Of a DNA stretch of 64,000 nt, positions 24,201 to 37,700 are shown piece after piece. Position 1 is the first letter of the stretch, and each line of letters begins with the position of its first letter. The notes beneath the pieces were generated by a model. It worked only from the letters and a program-made list of their open reading frames with translations. It did no database searches and was not told the origin of the DNA. Position numbers and translations under genes: made by a program. This stretch comes from Lumbricus rubellus (lineage: Eukaryota > Annelida > Clitellata > Crassiclitellata > Lumbricidae), in contig OX243820.1 of NCBI GenBank assembly GCA_945859605.1, positions 30,300,599 to 30,364,598 on the forward strand, given 5' to 3'.

Positions 24201-27200
24201 GATATCCGACTGCATAGCGTCCTTATCCGCCGCTCCTCCTCCTGTATCGGTGGCAGAAGGGCCAATGTTGTACGTAGCACATCCCTCAACTTTCGGAAGC
24301 TCTTCCCTGCTGTTCAAGTCATTTGTCTGCCCACTAGACCCTACAGCATAAATTAATTCTTGTATAATTATTCATATTTCAAAAAAGTAAAGTTATAAAT
24401 GAATAAAGTATTACTAATAAAATATGGTGACTCGTTGGTTTAGCACAAAATGTCGAATGACTAAGTTAAGTATTGTTAGTAAAGCTAGTTGTTTCTTTTC
24501 TCTGACATTACTATATAAATACACTCAACCATCCATCCTTTTCTTACGTGGCATACGGTGAATATTCTCTATGACTCAGGGGTTATTCTAAGAAATTTTT
24601 AGAACTGCACAAACGATCCTTTTAGTCGTCTGGACCAAATGTTTGATAGTCGAAATCCCGTGAAAATATTACCATTTTGAAATTTTCCCGGCCCTCAAAA
24701 AAATGATGACCCTTTTTAGTCCAACGTTCACTATAACACTATGAGTTACTGCACAAGATCTTATTTTCAACTGCACAAATTTCTTTTCCAACTACACACT
24801 TTGTGTCCAGCTGCACGTTAAAATAACCCCTGCTATGACTAACTAACTGTAGTCTATTCTCTAGGAATAGTAAATAGAATCGACTGATTCTATTGATATG
24901 CAGGTAACTAGTAAAGGTAAGTTACTGATGAAAAGTTTGTTGATTAAATACTCAAAAATTAAATTAAATTACATAAAAGGCAGCCACTGAAAGGTAATAT
25001 ATTACATATCCAATATACAATATTATACATTTTACTAGGTAAATGGAAAAAATGGGAAATCCCGTAGTACACTGGGACCATATCTAGGTATTTAGTCCCC
25101 ATTAAATCAACACTGAATCACCACTTGCTCTAAGTTTCTCCATTGGACCTCAGTACCATATTTTACTAGCCGTAAATTTTTCCATTTATGCAGTAGTCTA
25201 CTCTACATTTTCTGATCTTTCAAGACCTGGTGCTGATTTCTTACTCGTGTGATTGAAGGCATGTGAATCGATCTCAACCTCTTGGCAAATCTCACTGAGC
25301 AGATCGTCAACTTGTTCCTGTGGCATTTTTCGAATTTCAGGCTTTAGGACCTGAAGCAGATATACAGGTAGAAATTATCAATCCACGCAAATGATACCGG
25401 TAGCTAAGAAATATGACCAAAAAAAACTCGCATCAAGACAATCGTCGATGCATTTGGCTGGGTTGGGAGCGCTCCTGAGCAGATATCTTGAAGGGTTGCT
25501 ATATAAATCCATTGAATAAATAAATAAATACGAACACATGACTAAAATTAACTCAGACAGAACAGACGAATGGAATCATAACGTACGGATGGCTGCGTGG
25601 CTTTGCTTGGGTCTTGGCCCCGAACGAGAGCAAGGCGCTCGGCTAGCTCATGGTCAGAAGGAGCCGCTGCACTTCGTTCTGGCAAAACAAACATTCAATC
25701 AACACACAGGTAATGTAATGTAATTGACTACAGATGACTGCACTATACTGTATGAGGCAAATAGAGCATAATCAAAAAGAAGAGCAAAATAATAATGAAA
25801 CAAAAACAAAGATGAAATAAATGTAATGTAATGTCAATCTCCAAGTATTTCTCAGCACCCACAAAAGCCAGAGAATAGCTTATTCACCGGCGCTATATGA
25901 AATCAAGTCTGCAATAGCCAGAGCTGTCCTGTTCGTTCCAGTGCCAGGTCAAAATCTGGAAAGGTCAAGCCAAGGAGACAGTGTGGTGCCACAGTGGTAG
26001 TCAGTGATGATGGTGGTCATGTGGTAGAAAGAACTGGATTAGAATCGGGATAAGATGAAGAGTTTGGTTTTTGAAAGTAAATAAAGATAATAAATTTATA
26101 ATCAAAGGCAGAAGAACAACTTGCGTCAAAGAAGAAATAACAGTAAAGAAGATAAAGATCAAACGGAACAACAGAATCCCTCGGCCGTAAAGTTAAATAA
26201 TGAGCATTTATTTTCATCATAACGGCAGCACATGTATAGTCTGTGTTAAAATCTACAAGCTGGAATCAAAGACACCTCACTTGCCTTGCCTAAGCTTTGA
26301 CATCCGACTTTCAATCTCAGCTTGTGATGGTATTGGTGCAGCTGGTAACAAATAAAAACAAAACAAAATAACATCTACGAGTTGCTAACCTTCCTTTCTT
26401 CTGCATTTATCGTTCACCGGCAATATATTATTTCAACCAGTCAATAATCTTCCTGATGCATTTGAAAGCGGTCCTATTCGATACTGGTTTTGTACTTGTG
26501 GGTCGCAAGTCCCTCTGTTCAATTTTTACACAGAATGTGCCAGCTATATAAAAGTGCGATTACAATTATTATCAAAACTGTTAGATTGGAAGCTGCTTTT
26601 GCGAACTACTTTAGGTTCCAGCAATCTGAATAAGACAGTTTTAATTGATGGAAATACAGTGTGCATGTGCATTGCTATTATAATTACACACATTTGTAAT
26701 ACATGCAACGGTGCAAGATCACAGTGCAAACCTAGGGTGCTGTTATTCAGTCACCCAGTGAAGAGCTGTCGGATATCCAGATTTTTATGCATGCAACCAG
26801 ACACTTCATATTGTACATTTATATAGCACCTCATTCAAACGAAAATGCATGCATCCAGATCACTAGATTAAAACTACAATCACTGCTACACAGGCGATCA
26901 ATCCTAACGTCAGACTATATTGGAACTTGATAAAGGACTGTTCTGTCAAAAACATGATGCACACGTCAAGCCTTTTTCAAAGTATGAGACAACATTGCTC
27001 CTGAGTGACTGAACGCACCTGAGTGATTGAATGCAACTGAGTGATTTAATACACCTGAGTGATTTAATGCACCTGAGTGATTTAACGTACCTGAGTGATT
27101 TAATACACCTGAGTGATTTAATGCACCTGAGTGATTTAATACACCTGAGTGATTTCATACACCTGAGTGATTTAATGCACCTGAGTGGTTTAACGTACCT

Positions 27201-29599
27201 GAGTGATTTAATGCACCTGAGTGATTTAATGCACCTGAGTGATTTAATGAACCTGAGTGATTGAACGCACCTGCCTTTCGGTCTTTCTTCAAGTCTTCCA
27301 ATCTCTTGGCAAGCGCTGCATCTTCCAGACTAAGTCCCTGCATCTGCTTGCTACAGTGAGCATCTGTATTCTTCGGAGGAGGAGTTGGATGGGTTTGCTG
27401 TGCTTGTGAAGCGGCCAAAACTCGTCTGAAGAAATAAACACAACAACAAACATTCTAAGTAATGTTCCCTTAAATCGCTTGGTGTTCCTACTTATTTTAA
27501 AGGAAATGTTAGTAACACGATAATTGGTTATATTGCATCTGTCATTTGAAATTATAAGCTCATTTATTTATTAAATGAATTTGTATAGTGCCGCTTCAAG
27601 GGAATTACTCAGAGGTGCTCCCAACCCCAGCACGTCCAAATAAAACTGTTTTAAGATGAGAGAGAAATGCCTAAGGAGTTCTATAAAGGGAGAGGAGTGT
27701 CAAGGGGAGGTTATTCCGGTTCTGCGTAAGTTTGATGGGTAGATAAAACTTACAAAACTCCAAGTTAGTTTAGAACGTTTCCCATATTCACAGTACTTAA
27801 CATATTCTAACCTGGTGAGTTAAGTAACAAATAAACAAAACTCTTCAACCCTAACATTAGTTTTAAGACATTTCAAGTATTTAAACTATATTTACCACAC
27901 AACATGCCATTTACAAATGTACATAATGCATTTGCGAGTATGATACATTGGTATGAAACCCACACTGTTAACATTCACAACCAAAATGAAGCAATAGCCA
28001 TAGTCTACAACAGTCACTAAACAAGTGATTCCACCAAATGTTGCAAACTAAGTGGTCATTTAAGAAAAAAACATCATTTAAAGGTGACGACAAAACTCAA
28101 CTGACTTGGTGTAGGCTGCTGGTGGCTCAATATTCACAGGCTGAACTTTCCTGTAAAATATGGGCATCGATCAGCAACATTTCATACTTGCAGCACTTAT
28201 GCATGCACATACACACACGCATGCACACACACACACACACACATGCAAATACAGAGTGTATACATTCCATAATTCTATCAAAATTCAGGCAGATAAATCA
28301 AACTTCTGGATGTGCAGCTGACCATGGAACTTCTGTGCGCACACTGGCCGCACAGACTAAGAAGTTCTGGCAAGAATATCCACATTAGTTGTTCATGCAA
28401 ACCATGATGAAAGAGTGGTTGAAATGCTTAATTCAGTGGATGTGTACATTTCTGTATTTTAAGATAATCAATATTTTCTATTTAAGCAATTTCTATACTC
28501 ATTTTGAAGAACAGACATGACAATAAACATATATAACTAATAGAATTGATCAAGACAGTCAAATTTAAAAAAAACCATTAAGCTAAATCCAAAATTGTAT
28601 ACGGTATATCATCCTAACGATGAAAGTGTTTCTCATCATACTATCTGCCTGAGGGATTGTGCGGTTATGGGCGCAGGTGGTAGAAAGCGGCTTTAACCTA
28701 CCTCAATCACTCAGTTCAAGCACTCATCTTGCACTGGTTGATCAATATGGATTGAATAATTGTTTGAATGGAAATTTCATATGAATAGGCGCTGCAGTCC
28801 TACTCAAACTTGTCCCAGGTTTCTGACATGCTAAGAGTGAGAGAAATGCAGAGTGAAATGTTTTAGTTGATTCGAGCAAAACCTACCCGGTTAGTAAGTC
28901 GAAACATTTGTTGCACACAGCGGCCTTTTCGTTGTTTTGCTTTGGAACGCAAGCCTTTTTCGCAAGACACTTCTTACAGAAGGCAAAGCCACAGTTTTTA
29001 CAGCCCAACTATACACAGGAAAACAACAACAAAATACACATTTAATCATTTCCTTTTTACTGAACAATCCGGTTAGAGTGCATACTGCATAGGCATGCAA
29101 TTGAAACAATTCACAATAACACAATTCTTAACTACTAACAGAACAGATGGCCTGCAATACAAGGGGACAATAGCAGCCTACAAAGAAAGTCTATCCTACT
29201 GGGGCTTCGGGAATCGAACTCGAGCCCGCTTATCTCTATGCCAGTGCGTTATCCAATGCGTCACCGGCCACCCCACCCCCAATTTAATGCCATTTAGAAA
29301 GTTTTGGAATCTGCATGTACAAACTAACTGGAAATTTCGGCTTGGTTACACTACAATTGCACGCCCGATATCAGAAAAGCACAGTGCTCTTATCACCTTT
29401 TATAGAAAAGATTGAAAGCTGGCTGTACAGTTTTATAAGACTTGAACGGACTTTTATTACATGTCAACATTAGTGCTGGGTAAAATTTGCAAGTAAGAAT
29501 GCCAAACTACAAGACTGATTTTATCACTAATCACTATCCAATAAAAACCTGTTTATTGAAGACGCCGAACGAAGTCGCACAACCGTAACAGACGGACAT
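21223..29599 (-). CDS. ZFYVE19: ZFYVE19/ANCHR, abscission checkpoint regulator
   Basis: FYVE-type zinc-finger protein. Its vertebrate orthologue holds VPS4 at the midbody ring and delays abscission (NoCut checkpoint). Exons: 29549-29599, 28887-29008, 28106-28150, 27271-27425, 26281-26341, 25587-25671, 25245-25350, 24041-24340, 23627-23691, 22762-22833, 22093-22220, 21223-21283; phases agree and give 416 aa (human 471). Exon 1 starts [14 protein letters not shown]. Exon 2 completes the finger ([15 protein letters not shown], then [10 protein letters not shown]). Coiled-coil-like repeats follow ([34 protein letters not shown]), then an acidic stretch ([17 protein letters not shown]). The C-terminal B-box-like finger reads [20 protein letters not shown], then CQRCYREGHD, close to human. 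The exon 6 acceptor is the least certain junction: phase demands AACGAAG|T rather than the nearer CCAG. The exon 4 donor is followed by a repeat full of donor-like sites. Confidence 0.93.
21398..21497 (+). repeat. Dispersed repeat 3' end (GCTATATAAATT family)
   Basis: Contains the shared end GGGAGCACCTCTGAGTAGAT followed by CTATATAAATTCTCGAAATG and a short GAAT tail. Other copies are at 11675-11735, 25455-25532, 30779-30861, 32895-32975, 36972-37040 and 38133-38216, with reverse copies near 14037, 27565 and 48641. The conserved 3' end plus simple tail suggests a SINE or the 3' end of a LINE. Confidence 0.65.
22282..22640. repeat. Degenerate ~115-bp minisatellite, three units
   Basis: Three diverged pyrimidine-rich copies, each ending near TATTTTAACATTTA (about 22390, 22505, 22613) and built from shorter TTGCCTATTC/CTTTTGCATAC motifs. 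It lies in an intron of ZFYVE19. Confidence 0.8.
22960..23205 (+). mobile_element. LINE 3' remnant
   Basis: Shifting plus-strand frames give [26 protein letters not shown] and [18 protein letters not shown]. This matches the C-terminal end typical of non-LTR retrotransposon ORF2 proteins (WxGHVxRMxxxR...GRRxxGRPxxTWRR). It is frameshifted and lies antisense in an intron of ZFYVE19, so it is a dead fragment. Clade assignment is not possible. Confidence 0.65.
23840..23985 (+). mobile_element. Truncated tRNA-derived SINE
   Basis: Matches the 3' body of the SINE at 33061-33284 (TGAAACTCCAATCCAGTGTC, then CTTGAATGGGCGCTATAACA) and ends in a short ATAC tail. The tRNA-like head is missing. It lies in a ZFYVE19 intron. 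Confidence 0.7.
24577..24832. mobile_element. hAT-type MITE
   Basis: A 256-bp element with ends CAGGGGTTATT and AATAACCCCTG and an exact 8-bp duplication CTATGACT (24569-24576, 24833-24840). The interior shares the GAACTGCAC / CTGCACGTTAAAA motifs with the MITE at 54211-54403, so the two are one family. It lies in a ZFYVE19 intron. Confidence 0.85.
27005..27270 (-). repeat. 18-bp minisatellite of donor-like units after ZFYVE19 exon 4
   Basis: About 14 copies of an 18-bp unit, TGCACCTGAGTGATTTAA on the plus strand, begin directly at the exon 4 donor (27271). On the gene strand each unit carries CTCAGGTG, a copy of the exon 4 donor core CAGGTGCG. The first several units keep the reading frame open (NHSGAL repeated), so a downstream donor would insert six residues per unit. 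Confidence 0.9.
28207..28246. repeat. (CA)n microsatellite
   Basis: A short CA run with ATGC interruptions in an intron of ZFYVE19. Confidence 0.85.
29150..29280 (-). mobile_element. tRNA-derived SINE, second family
   Basis: The minus strand has a tRNA-like head with a B box GTTCGATTCCC and upstream GGATAACGCACTGGCATAG resembling an A-box region. A related copy is at 49365-49490. Both are antisense to their B box in introns of host genes read on the same minus strand. It is not a functional tRNA because no cloverleaf can be closed. Confidence 0.6.
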
Positions 29600-30910
29600 T
29601 TTTATTGTTTACATCGAGCTTATAAGACACTAACATCGACCATCTTACTTTGTGGTGCATAGACCTCATAATATAGAGCACTATAGATAAGTAAGTTAGA
29701 ACGTCTATTTGTATCTGGCGCGCTTGTACTGTTATTGCCAAAAATTATGGTAACTAATACGTTAAATTTGGTTAAAACATAGCCCTTTATTCTTCTTTCG
29801 ACCTTAAGCCGATTTTAATCTTACTAATTGTAGTAATTGTTTTACTAACCTATCGATTTTGAGAGCAACGGGTCTAATGGCTGGGAAGGGAGAAAGTGAG
29901 ATACAACGGTAGAATAGAGTGGGATGGTTATTGCACAACTCACTGATAAACAGTTCTTTATTTTGGAGATACTGTGCTGCGAATTCTGTATGGAGTTACA
30001 GGTCAGTGATAGCTAGGGCGTTGACGTGGATTTGCTCTGAAATTTTCAGCCAAAAGAGTTTTAGATAAGTTGCATCAGCATCAGAATTGTGTAAAAAAAT
30101 AATTGGGGTGGGTTGTCAGACTTTGATTCGTGTGGAGTTGGGGACTTGGGGTAGGCCTACGTGTGCAAGGAAGACTTTACTGTGGCGTAGGCCTACCTAA
30201 AAAGACCAGAGGGATTAATCCCTCAGACCCTTGGCATTGGCAATCCTGAGAAGCAGACGTTTGAGTTGTGTGGATTCCAATTAAGTTGAGGAAAATGGTA
30301 TTGCAGTCTGGTCAGATACAGCATAGGCCACAAATGTGCACGAAGCTGAGGACGAGAGGGTGCATGGTTAGAGAAGGGGAGTTGTCGATCAAAACTAATA
30401 CCAAGATTGCAGACTGAGGGCCATAATAATATTATGAGACATGCATAATTCTTATTCCAAGCTTAAAGCTAGTCTACATAAGAATAGCGGCTTAATCCGA
30501 TTGCGTTGCTCTACTTGAAGAAAAAGGCCACTCCGATTAGCATATAGGCCTAGGTGAAAAAGAGGTAGAGTTACAGGATATTAGGGGCCTATAGGTGTTA
30601 AGGTACAAGCATGTACACGCCATCTACCAGCTCTACGGGAATCCGATGGTCAACTCTACGTGTTTGCGAGGGCTTGCCACTGGTGACTCTTTCAGCTAAC
30701 TGTTTTGTTTTGCAACTTGTTGTTATTTTTTGCTCGCTATGACTGTTAACTTAACATCATTTCGGCTAGTTAGTGCAGAGAGCGCCTCTGAGTAGTTATC
30801 TTGAAGAGGCGCTATATAAATTCTCAGAATGAATGAATGAATGAATGAATGAATGAATGTGAATCAACCATAATATGGTTGATTGACATGCTTGAATAAA
30901 CCTTAACCCT

Positions 30911-30960
30911 TAATAATTATTGCAATTGGCATATTATGCCAATTGCAATAATTATTATTA
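30911..30960. repeat. AT-rich palindrome
   Basis: AATAATTATTGCAATTGGCA is followed within a few bases by its reverse complement, with further AT-rich inverted sequence around it to about 31000. A smaller palindrome (TCAACCATAATATGGTTGA) sits just to its left. Confidence 0.8.
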
Positions 30961-31132
30961 ATAATTAATAATAATTTATAATAATAATAATTATTATTAT
31001 TGAGTCTAGCACCAAACATTCTGAACACGTTAGTTGAATCTGCTTCTCTTTCATTGTTTATTTATAATCTCTGAAAGTAAGCTACGATGCAGTTTGTCAG
31101 ATGGCATGTTTTAGACAATTATACAACAAGCA

Positions 31133-31133
<1 letters not shown>

Positions 31134-31220
<87 letters not shown>

Positions 31221-31300
31221 ACACACACACATACACACATACACACACACAGACACACACACACACACACACACAGACACACACACACACACCGTTATAA
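31134..31300. repeat. Long (CA)n microsatellite
   Basis: About 165 bp of CA repeat with rare interruptions. Open frames through it encode only His-Thr runs. Confidence 0.98.
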
Positions 31301-31631
31301 TGTAAATTCTGACATGATACTATATAGGCCTAGGACTAAATTAATTCAGAGTGTTTTCAGAGTAACAAAACGTTGGTGCAGCATTTCGTACGTGCTGTGG
31401 TTCACAAAGACAACATTTTATGGAGCTTCTAGAGCTCACGAATAAGCATGTGCCCTGTATTTTTTATTCATGCTTACAAGTGTTGCTTTAAAAAATGTTG
31501 AGCTTAAAAGTATGATTTAATATGATAGGCCTACTGTACAGAACAACAGTTCAGAGTTTATAATAATTCATCAAACTAATATATTGCGTGACCTGACAAT
31601 AGGTCTGATATAATAATTATAATAAAATCAG

Positions 31632-31882
31632 ATAAAATGTTACCGGATTAGAGCATAAAATGTGCTGACATAAATGCATAAAAAACATACAAAGAGTAGG
31701 GTAGGGCCTAGCCTTGCAGTAGTAGGCGTAAAATATGACTTGCATAAGGTTATGCATGAGTATAAAAAGTTACCCGATTAGAGCATAAAATATGCTGATA
31801 TAAGTGCCTAAAAAATACAAAGAGTAGCCTTGCAGTAGTAGGCATAAAATATGATTTACACAAGGTTATGCACGAGTATATT
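31632..31882. repeat. Two-copy tandem duplication downstream of the XDH-family gene
   Basis: Two ~120-130-bp copies begin at about 31636 and 31766, sharing GATTAGAGCATAAAAT, AAAGAGTAG and CCTTGCAGTAGTAGGC. They end about 75 bases from the XDH-family stop codon, in the likely 3' UTR or just beyond it. Confidence 0.85.
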
Positions 31883-31955
31883 TGTGATCTAAACTGAATA
31901 TAAAAAATATATGAAACACGCTATTTATGCAGAGCAAAGTTTCTCGTTTCTTTCT

Positions 31956-34649
31956 TCACAATATATTCTGGTTTAGTTTTGCAGTGCATGTGCCGCAAGC
32001 CAAGCGGATCTTCTGAACAGTGGCTGGACTGTCAAAGACAAACTCCGACGGAAGTCCGGCTTCTTGTCGAGCAGCGGAAATTGCCGCTTGGATGGCAAAG
32101 AAAACCGAGCAACTCAGAAGCAACGGAGGTTCACCAATGCCCTACAACATCCACAGCAACATCTTAAACTAAACTTAGGGTAATTAGAGATGGCTGAAGT
32201 TATAATTATATGTATAGTAGCTTATTATATTCTGAATACAGCATCACTTCAGGAAGCAAGCATGTCGGGAGGGGCAGGAGTGGGGTGGTGGAATGTCCAG
32301 GATCCGCCAAAGGTTTTTTATGGGGGGGGGGGGGCTGATGCTGCATCACAGTTTTATTATGTTCTGAACTCTGCATCACTTCGCAATGGCTGCTTCTGAA
32401 TAATAGCTCCTGAATGGCTGTCCAGAAAATGCATTATTTTGATTACAGGCAAAATGAAGCAATCAAACTGCAAAATTTGACCTGATTCGCAAGTTTTAGG
32501 GACAGATTTTTAATGAAATTCTAACTCAAAGTAAGACCTACAGTGGTATCCTACATGTGACAAAATGACAGCAAAGGAGATCTGAAACTTGACCATACAA
32601 ATTCAGCCTGCTTAAACATAGTTTTAAGTGTCGTATCAGATTTCTGCAATACCTTCGACGAATAAATGGCCATTGGATTTCCCGCCTCCTTGAGAAGAGA
32701 CACATTCATCTGAAGTGGTATTGAACCAGCAGTAGGTATGTGATATTTCCCTGCTCCAATCGTCTCCAAATTACCATTGGGACCATAGCGATGCTCTTCC
32801 AAAGCATAATACCCAAGTCCCTGAAAGAAACGCCACACGATTTAGATACAAAACACTACCTATTGTGAATCCTCAAAATATTTAGTTGATGGACACAATG
32901 TGAGCTTCTGAGTAGAGATCTTGAAGGGGTGCTATATAAATTTATGTGATTGATTTATTGATTGACAATGTATACTTTGTGAGAGATTTGTCATTATAAT
33001 GTGATTTGTGAGAGACTTTTCATTGTAATTCTAAATGTAACAATCAACTGTGTGAATGTGGGGCACGGACTGCGCGGTGGTGTAGGGTATGTTTGGTCCC
33101 TTGGAGTCGAAAGGTTGTGGGTTCGAATCCACCTCAAAGTTGCCATGTAGGTATCCTGAGCAAGTCCTTCACTCGCAATTGCTCATAATATGCTTCGGCG
33201 TGAAACTCCGATTCAGTGTCCGCGTTGTACCCGGGAGCGCCTCTGAGGAGAATCTTGAAAGGGCTCTATAACAGGTGCTCATACATATATACATACATAC
33301 ATACATACATACATACATACATACATACATACATACATACATACATACATACATACATACATACATACATACATACATACATACATACATACATACATAC
33401 ATACATACATACAAACATACAAACATACAAATGTGCTATTTTTATTCATATAGCTTAATCAAATTTAAACATAATGGTCTTCTGTTTCCTAGCATGAAAA
33501 TATACGAACCAATTCTTCTTCTTACCATGACAAAGCCACCTTCGATCTGGCCGACATCAATGGCTGGATTCAGACTCTTTCCAACATCCATAACAATGTC
33601 AACTTTTGGAATCTAAATTTTAAAAACCACTGCTGTCTACAACGCATACACTGCAGCACACTTTGAAGAAAAACCATTAAAAGAAATTTTGAAAAATAAA
33701 GTATACGGTAAAACGCTATAAATTGATGCAGTAAACTAGCTTTTAATGGCGAAACTTTTATTACAAATACCAGAGTTGGTGTCAATCGATGACACTACTA
33801 TTAACTGGTTATTTCTTGCAATTAATGTGTTTTTCCCCAAACCAATCAACGAATAGTCAGTCATCTAATGGACTAAATCAATATATAATTTCAGCATCAC
33901 TTATTTGAATGGCTATATTAAGTAGCTGCAAACTATTTTAGTCATGCAACTGAACGATTGCTTAAATAAATTGACAAAATATAATTATATTATAAAATAA
34001 TGTCCTCCCTCCGTGCAACAATAAATAGCCTATCAATCAATCGATCGAACTATCGATCAATCAATAAAATCTTTATTGAGACCTTTGCCAATAGACCCAA
34101 CACAATATCAAATAGATAATAATACATATCAAAAAGATATAATTACTAATCAACCAAAACAATCATGAAGTGCAGTAGCTTCAACCTGTTTCAATGTGAT
34201 CATCAAAATTAAAACCAATAGAATCAGAATACAGCAGAAAGAAATGAAAATCCCTTACAGTGTAGCTGCCAGTGAGACAGTCGATCTCCACTTGTGTAAC
34301 CGCAACTCCGTAAGTGTAATATCCGTATGGTCGGCCTTTTCCAGTTTTCCAGTCGTAATCTTCGTTATAAGAATGGCTGAATAGCAACGAAACAACAGAA
34401 CTACATGTGGGTCACAAGGAGAATCAACCAGAAAACTTTATGGAATATGATAGATAAACTGGTGAAGTGCTCAACTCGTAATGTAGTGTACGGTTCAAGA
34501 TCCTCCCTCTGAGATAGCTGAGGTGTACCCTGTGTGAACCTTGATAAATTAGGTGCCTCACTCACAATAATTGCTTAGCACAATTAATTTATGCTAGGTT
34601 ATTATCAATAAGCTACTTAATATTCACAATAATAACAATGGCAAAAAAC

Positions 34650-34741
<92 letters not shown>

Positions 34742-37700
34742 AAATTTTGATAACAGAAATAATGATAATGCAATCGCCTATCATTTGGTTCTTTTATGCA
34801 GCTGCATCTTGCCAATATACATGTATAAACTGTTCAAGAAATCCATCTTCCCTTTTCACCCCAGTTTAATCAGAATAATAACAAGAACAACAACAGTAAC
34901 GGATATTGATATATGTATGTGCGTATATACATACATATATATACACCGTGAGTCAAAAAAAAGTAAGCCCAATTGTTTTTCATATATCTCTAATGCCTGA
35001 TAACATATCACGCTAAAATTTTCCAAATATTTAGATAATTGGACCAAGAATATGATTCCAAAATTTCATGAGATAAAGTTGAACGGTTAAAAAGATATGA
35101 ATCTTTAAACTTCATATGCCGAAATTGCCGTTTACAAGCAATTTTCTGTCAGATTCAGTAAAATGTAAGTCAAACTTTTTCTCATATCTCTAATGCCTGA
35201 TGATCAATCATTCTAAAATTTTCCAGATATGTAGATAATTGAACTAGCAATATGACCCCAACAGTATTATTTGATTATTTAATTAAATAAGATGCTCAAA
35301 ATGTCATCCTTCAGCTTGCACGCAAGCCTTGAGGCGCAGGCGCCATTAGGCAACAGCATCGTCGATTATCCTCTGGTCCAGGCCATCCCACACTTCCAAC
35401 AAGCGTTGCTTCAGATCGTTTATATCATGGATTGTTGTCTGGTAGACTCGGTCTTTCATTATGCACGCTCCACACTTTAGATTCCGTAAAATTTTACTCC
35501 AGGATCACTGAAGACCAAAATTGGGAATTATCAGGCATCAAAACTGCAGCGAACACCATAACAGATTTGCTGAAAACTGAAATTTTGGAGATGAAGTTCA
35601 AATATTCATATCTTTCTATCCGTTCAAATTTATTACATGATATTTTGGAATCCTATTCTAGGTTCAATTATCTAAATATCTGGAAAGTTTTAGTATGATT
35701 AATTAGCTGGCATTGGAGATATAATAAAAACAGTTTAGCTTACTTTTTATTGAATCTGACCAAAAAATTGCTCTTTTTATCCGTTCAATTTTATCCCATG
35801 AAATTTTGGTATCATATTCTTGGTCCAATTCTCTAAATATTTGGAAAATTTTAACGTGATATGTTGTCAAGCATTAGAGATATATGAAAAACAATTTGGC
35901 TTACTTTTTTTTGACTCACGGTGTATATATAAAATAAACTAGAAATGTCATTGGCGCATACTTGTAGTATCCAGAAGCCGAGAGATTGATCTTTTGGCCA
36001 TATGCAGCTATGATCTGTCAAGCATATTTACAAGTCAATTAATTATTAGTACGTTACGTCACTGTGGCTGTGTGTGGTATAATCATTCCAGAGACAAATG
36101 ATGAAAGTCACTCAATTAGATGGTCTCTTAAGCTAAATCCGAAAATATGCTACTCGTAGGAAGCTCTAGCACCTAAATTGGCCCATAATATGCCTTTTGA
36201 GACATTATTATTACTATTATCATCGTTATTATTAGATATGAAATCTTATTATGTATTGTTAAACTTATTTAGAAACTCTTCAATGTAGTTCAATATAAAA
36301 AATTAAATCAAGTTAATACAGCATTAGCATTTTGCAATGAAAGTAGAATGGCACACATACCGGAAATAGTTAAACAAGTCAAGAAATACAATAACGAATC
36401 AGAATGTCTACAGCTACATCCAGTGTCAGGACAATAATATTATTTAGCTTCAAGTGTGCATATTCAATCCAAGCACAGATACTAAGACTCCATAAATTAT
36501 CAAAGAGAAAATTAAAAAATTACCCATTCTTCCCATTTTCCGCTTGGATTTGCTTCCTTAATCGGCTTCAGGCGCTCGTTCAGTTTGTTGCAAGCATTCT
36601 GGAATAAGTAATCAAAAATATAAATGAAAATTACAATTTCAGCAGCGACTGAGTCTGTGGGCCAGGAAGAACTCGGATGCTTATGTTAAAATCTGGCCCC
36701 CTTTGATTCATTATCTGGAATATATATGATCAAATCATCTGCAATTTGCATAACTTTACATAATCCCACTGATTTTGTGATGTTAAAATGGGCAATTATT
36801 GAGTGGCCTTGATATAATACATACATAGGCGGAACTTACCACTTGCAGAATGCAATCAGGCAGCGCCACACCTTATCCGTGTCCGGCCTGCAATCAGGAA
36901 TGGTCTCCCAGGTTTTCTTTGTCAAATGTCCATTGTCTAATTTCTCACTCTTCTTAAAACTGTCCAATTCGACTGCGATTGGACTGGGAGCACTCCTGAG
37001 TAGCCACCTTAGAGCACCATATCAAATTGCTTTAATAAATACAACTTACTGAATTAATATGTGCTTCTCTGGTAGATTCTAACTTTGACCATGCATCATG
37101 ACAATAGGCTTTCAAATCAAAGACAGAAATGATGACTACCAGGACAGCAGCTCCATTGAGGTCCGCTGTTCCACTGCCACCGGTTGGTGCGGAATTTGGG
37201 ATAACTCCACTGGATGTCTCGCTGAGGTGAATCTTATCGACGGGGATGTCCAGTGCACGACTTGCCACCTGGAAACAGAGAGCACGCAGGTTTACGAGAA
37301 ACACTTGGACCAATGCAAAGTGAATAGAACAACAAAATTTAAATGATATAGCTCATTTCTGAAACTGCTACTTTCATTTGACTCAATTCAAGATGTATGG
37401 CTATTCTATCTAAATGCACGTATTAAGACCTATTTGAAATTCGTGCGTTCAATGTTTTGAACAGGTCACGAAAAGTGCCATCCGACACAACTGATACTAT
37501 TGTAGGTATACTGTACAGTGGACATTTCATAAAGTGCTGTAACAGCAATTGAGAGGTGCTGCACTGCTCTCCGTCCCATCATAGAAGACTTGAGTTCCAG
37601 GTACACCACATATGCCTTATGCATTGCCGTGAAAGTTGCTATTAGTAATTATTATAATTATTTTAATTATTATAATTATACAATAAAGCTGAGCAACAGA

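Larger units (their letters stand above)
29600..31631. other. Intergenic between ZFYVE19 and the XDH-family gene
   Basis: No supported exon. It contains the ZFYVE19 promoter side, a dispersed repeat copy (30779-30861) with an (ATGA)n tail, an AT-rich palindrome (30911-30960) and a long CA microsatellite (31134-31300). Confidence 0.5.

Noticed and set aside
32590..32652. Extension of XDH-family exon 33 into the reading frame [10 protein letters not shown]
   Set aside because: The frame runs through a good donor (AAG|GTATTG), and the next exon resumes with GIGEPP in phase. The extension is intron.
33117..33145. Possible tRNA gene (perfect B box GGTTCGAATCC)
   Set aside because: The head continues into the SINE body and ATAC tail, and no cloverleaf closes. 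The same applies at 41400, 47855, 61990, 29210 and 49430.
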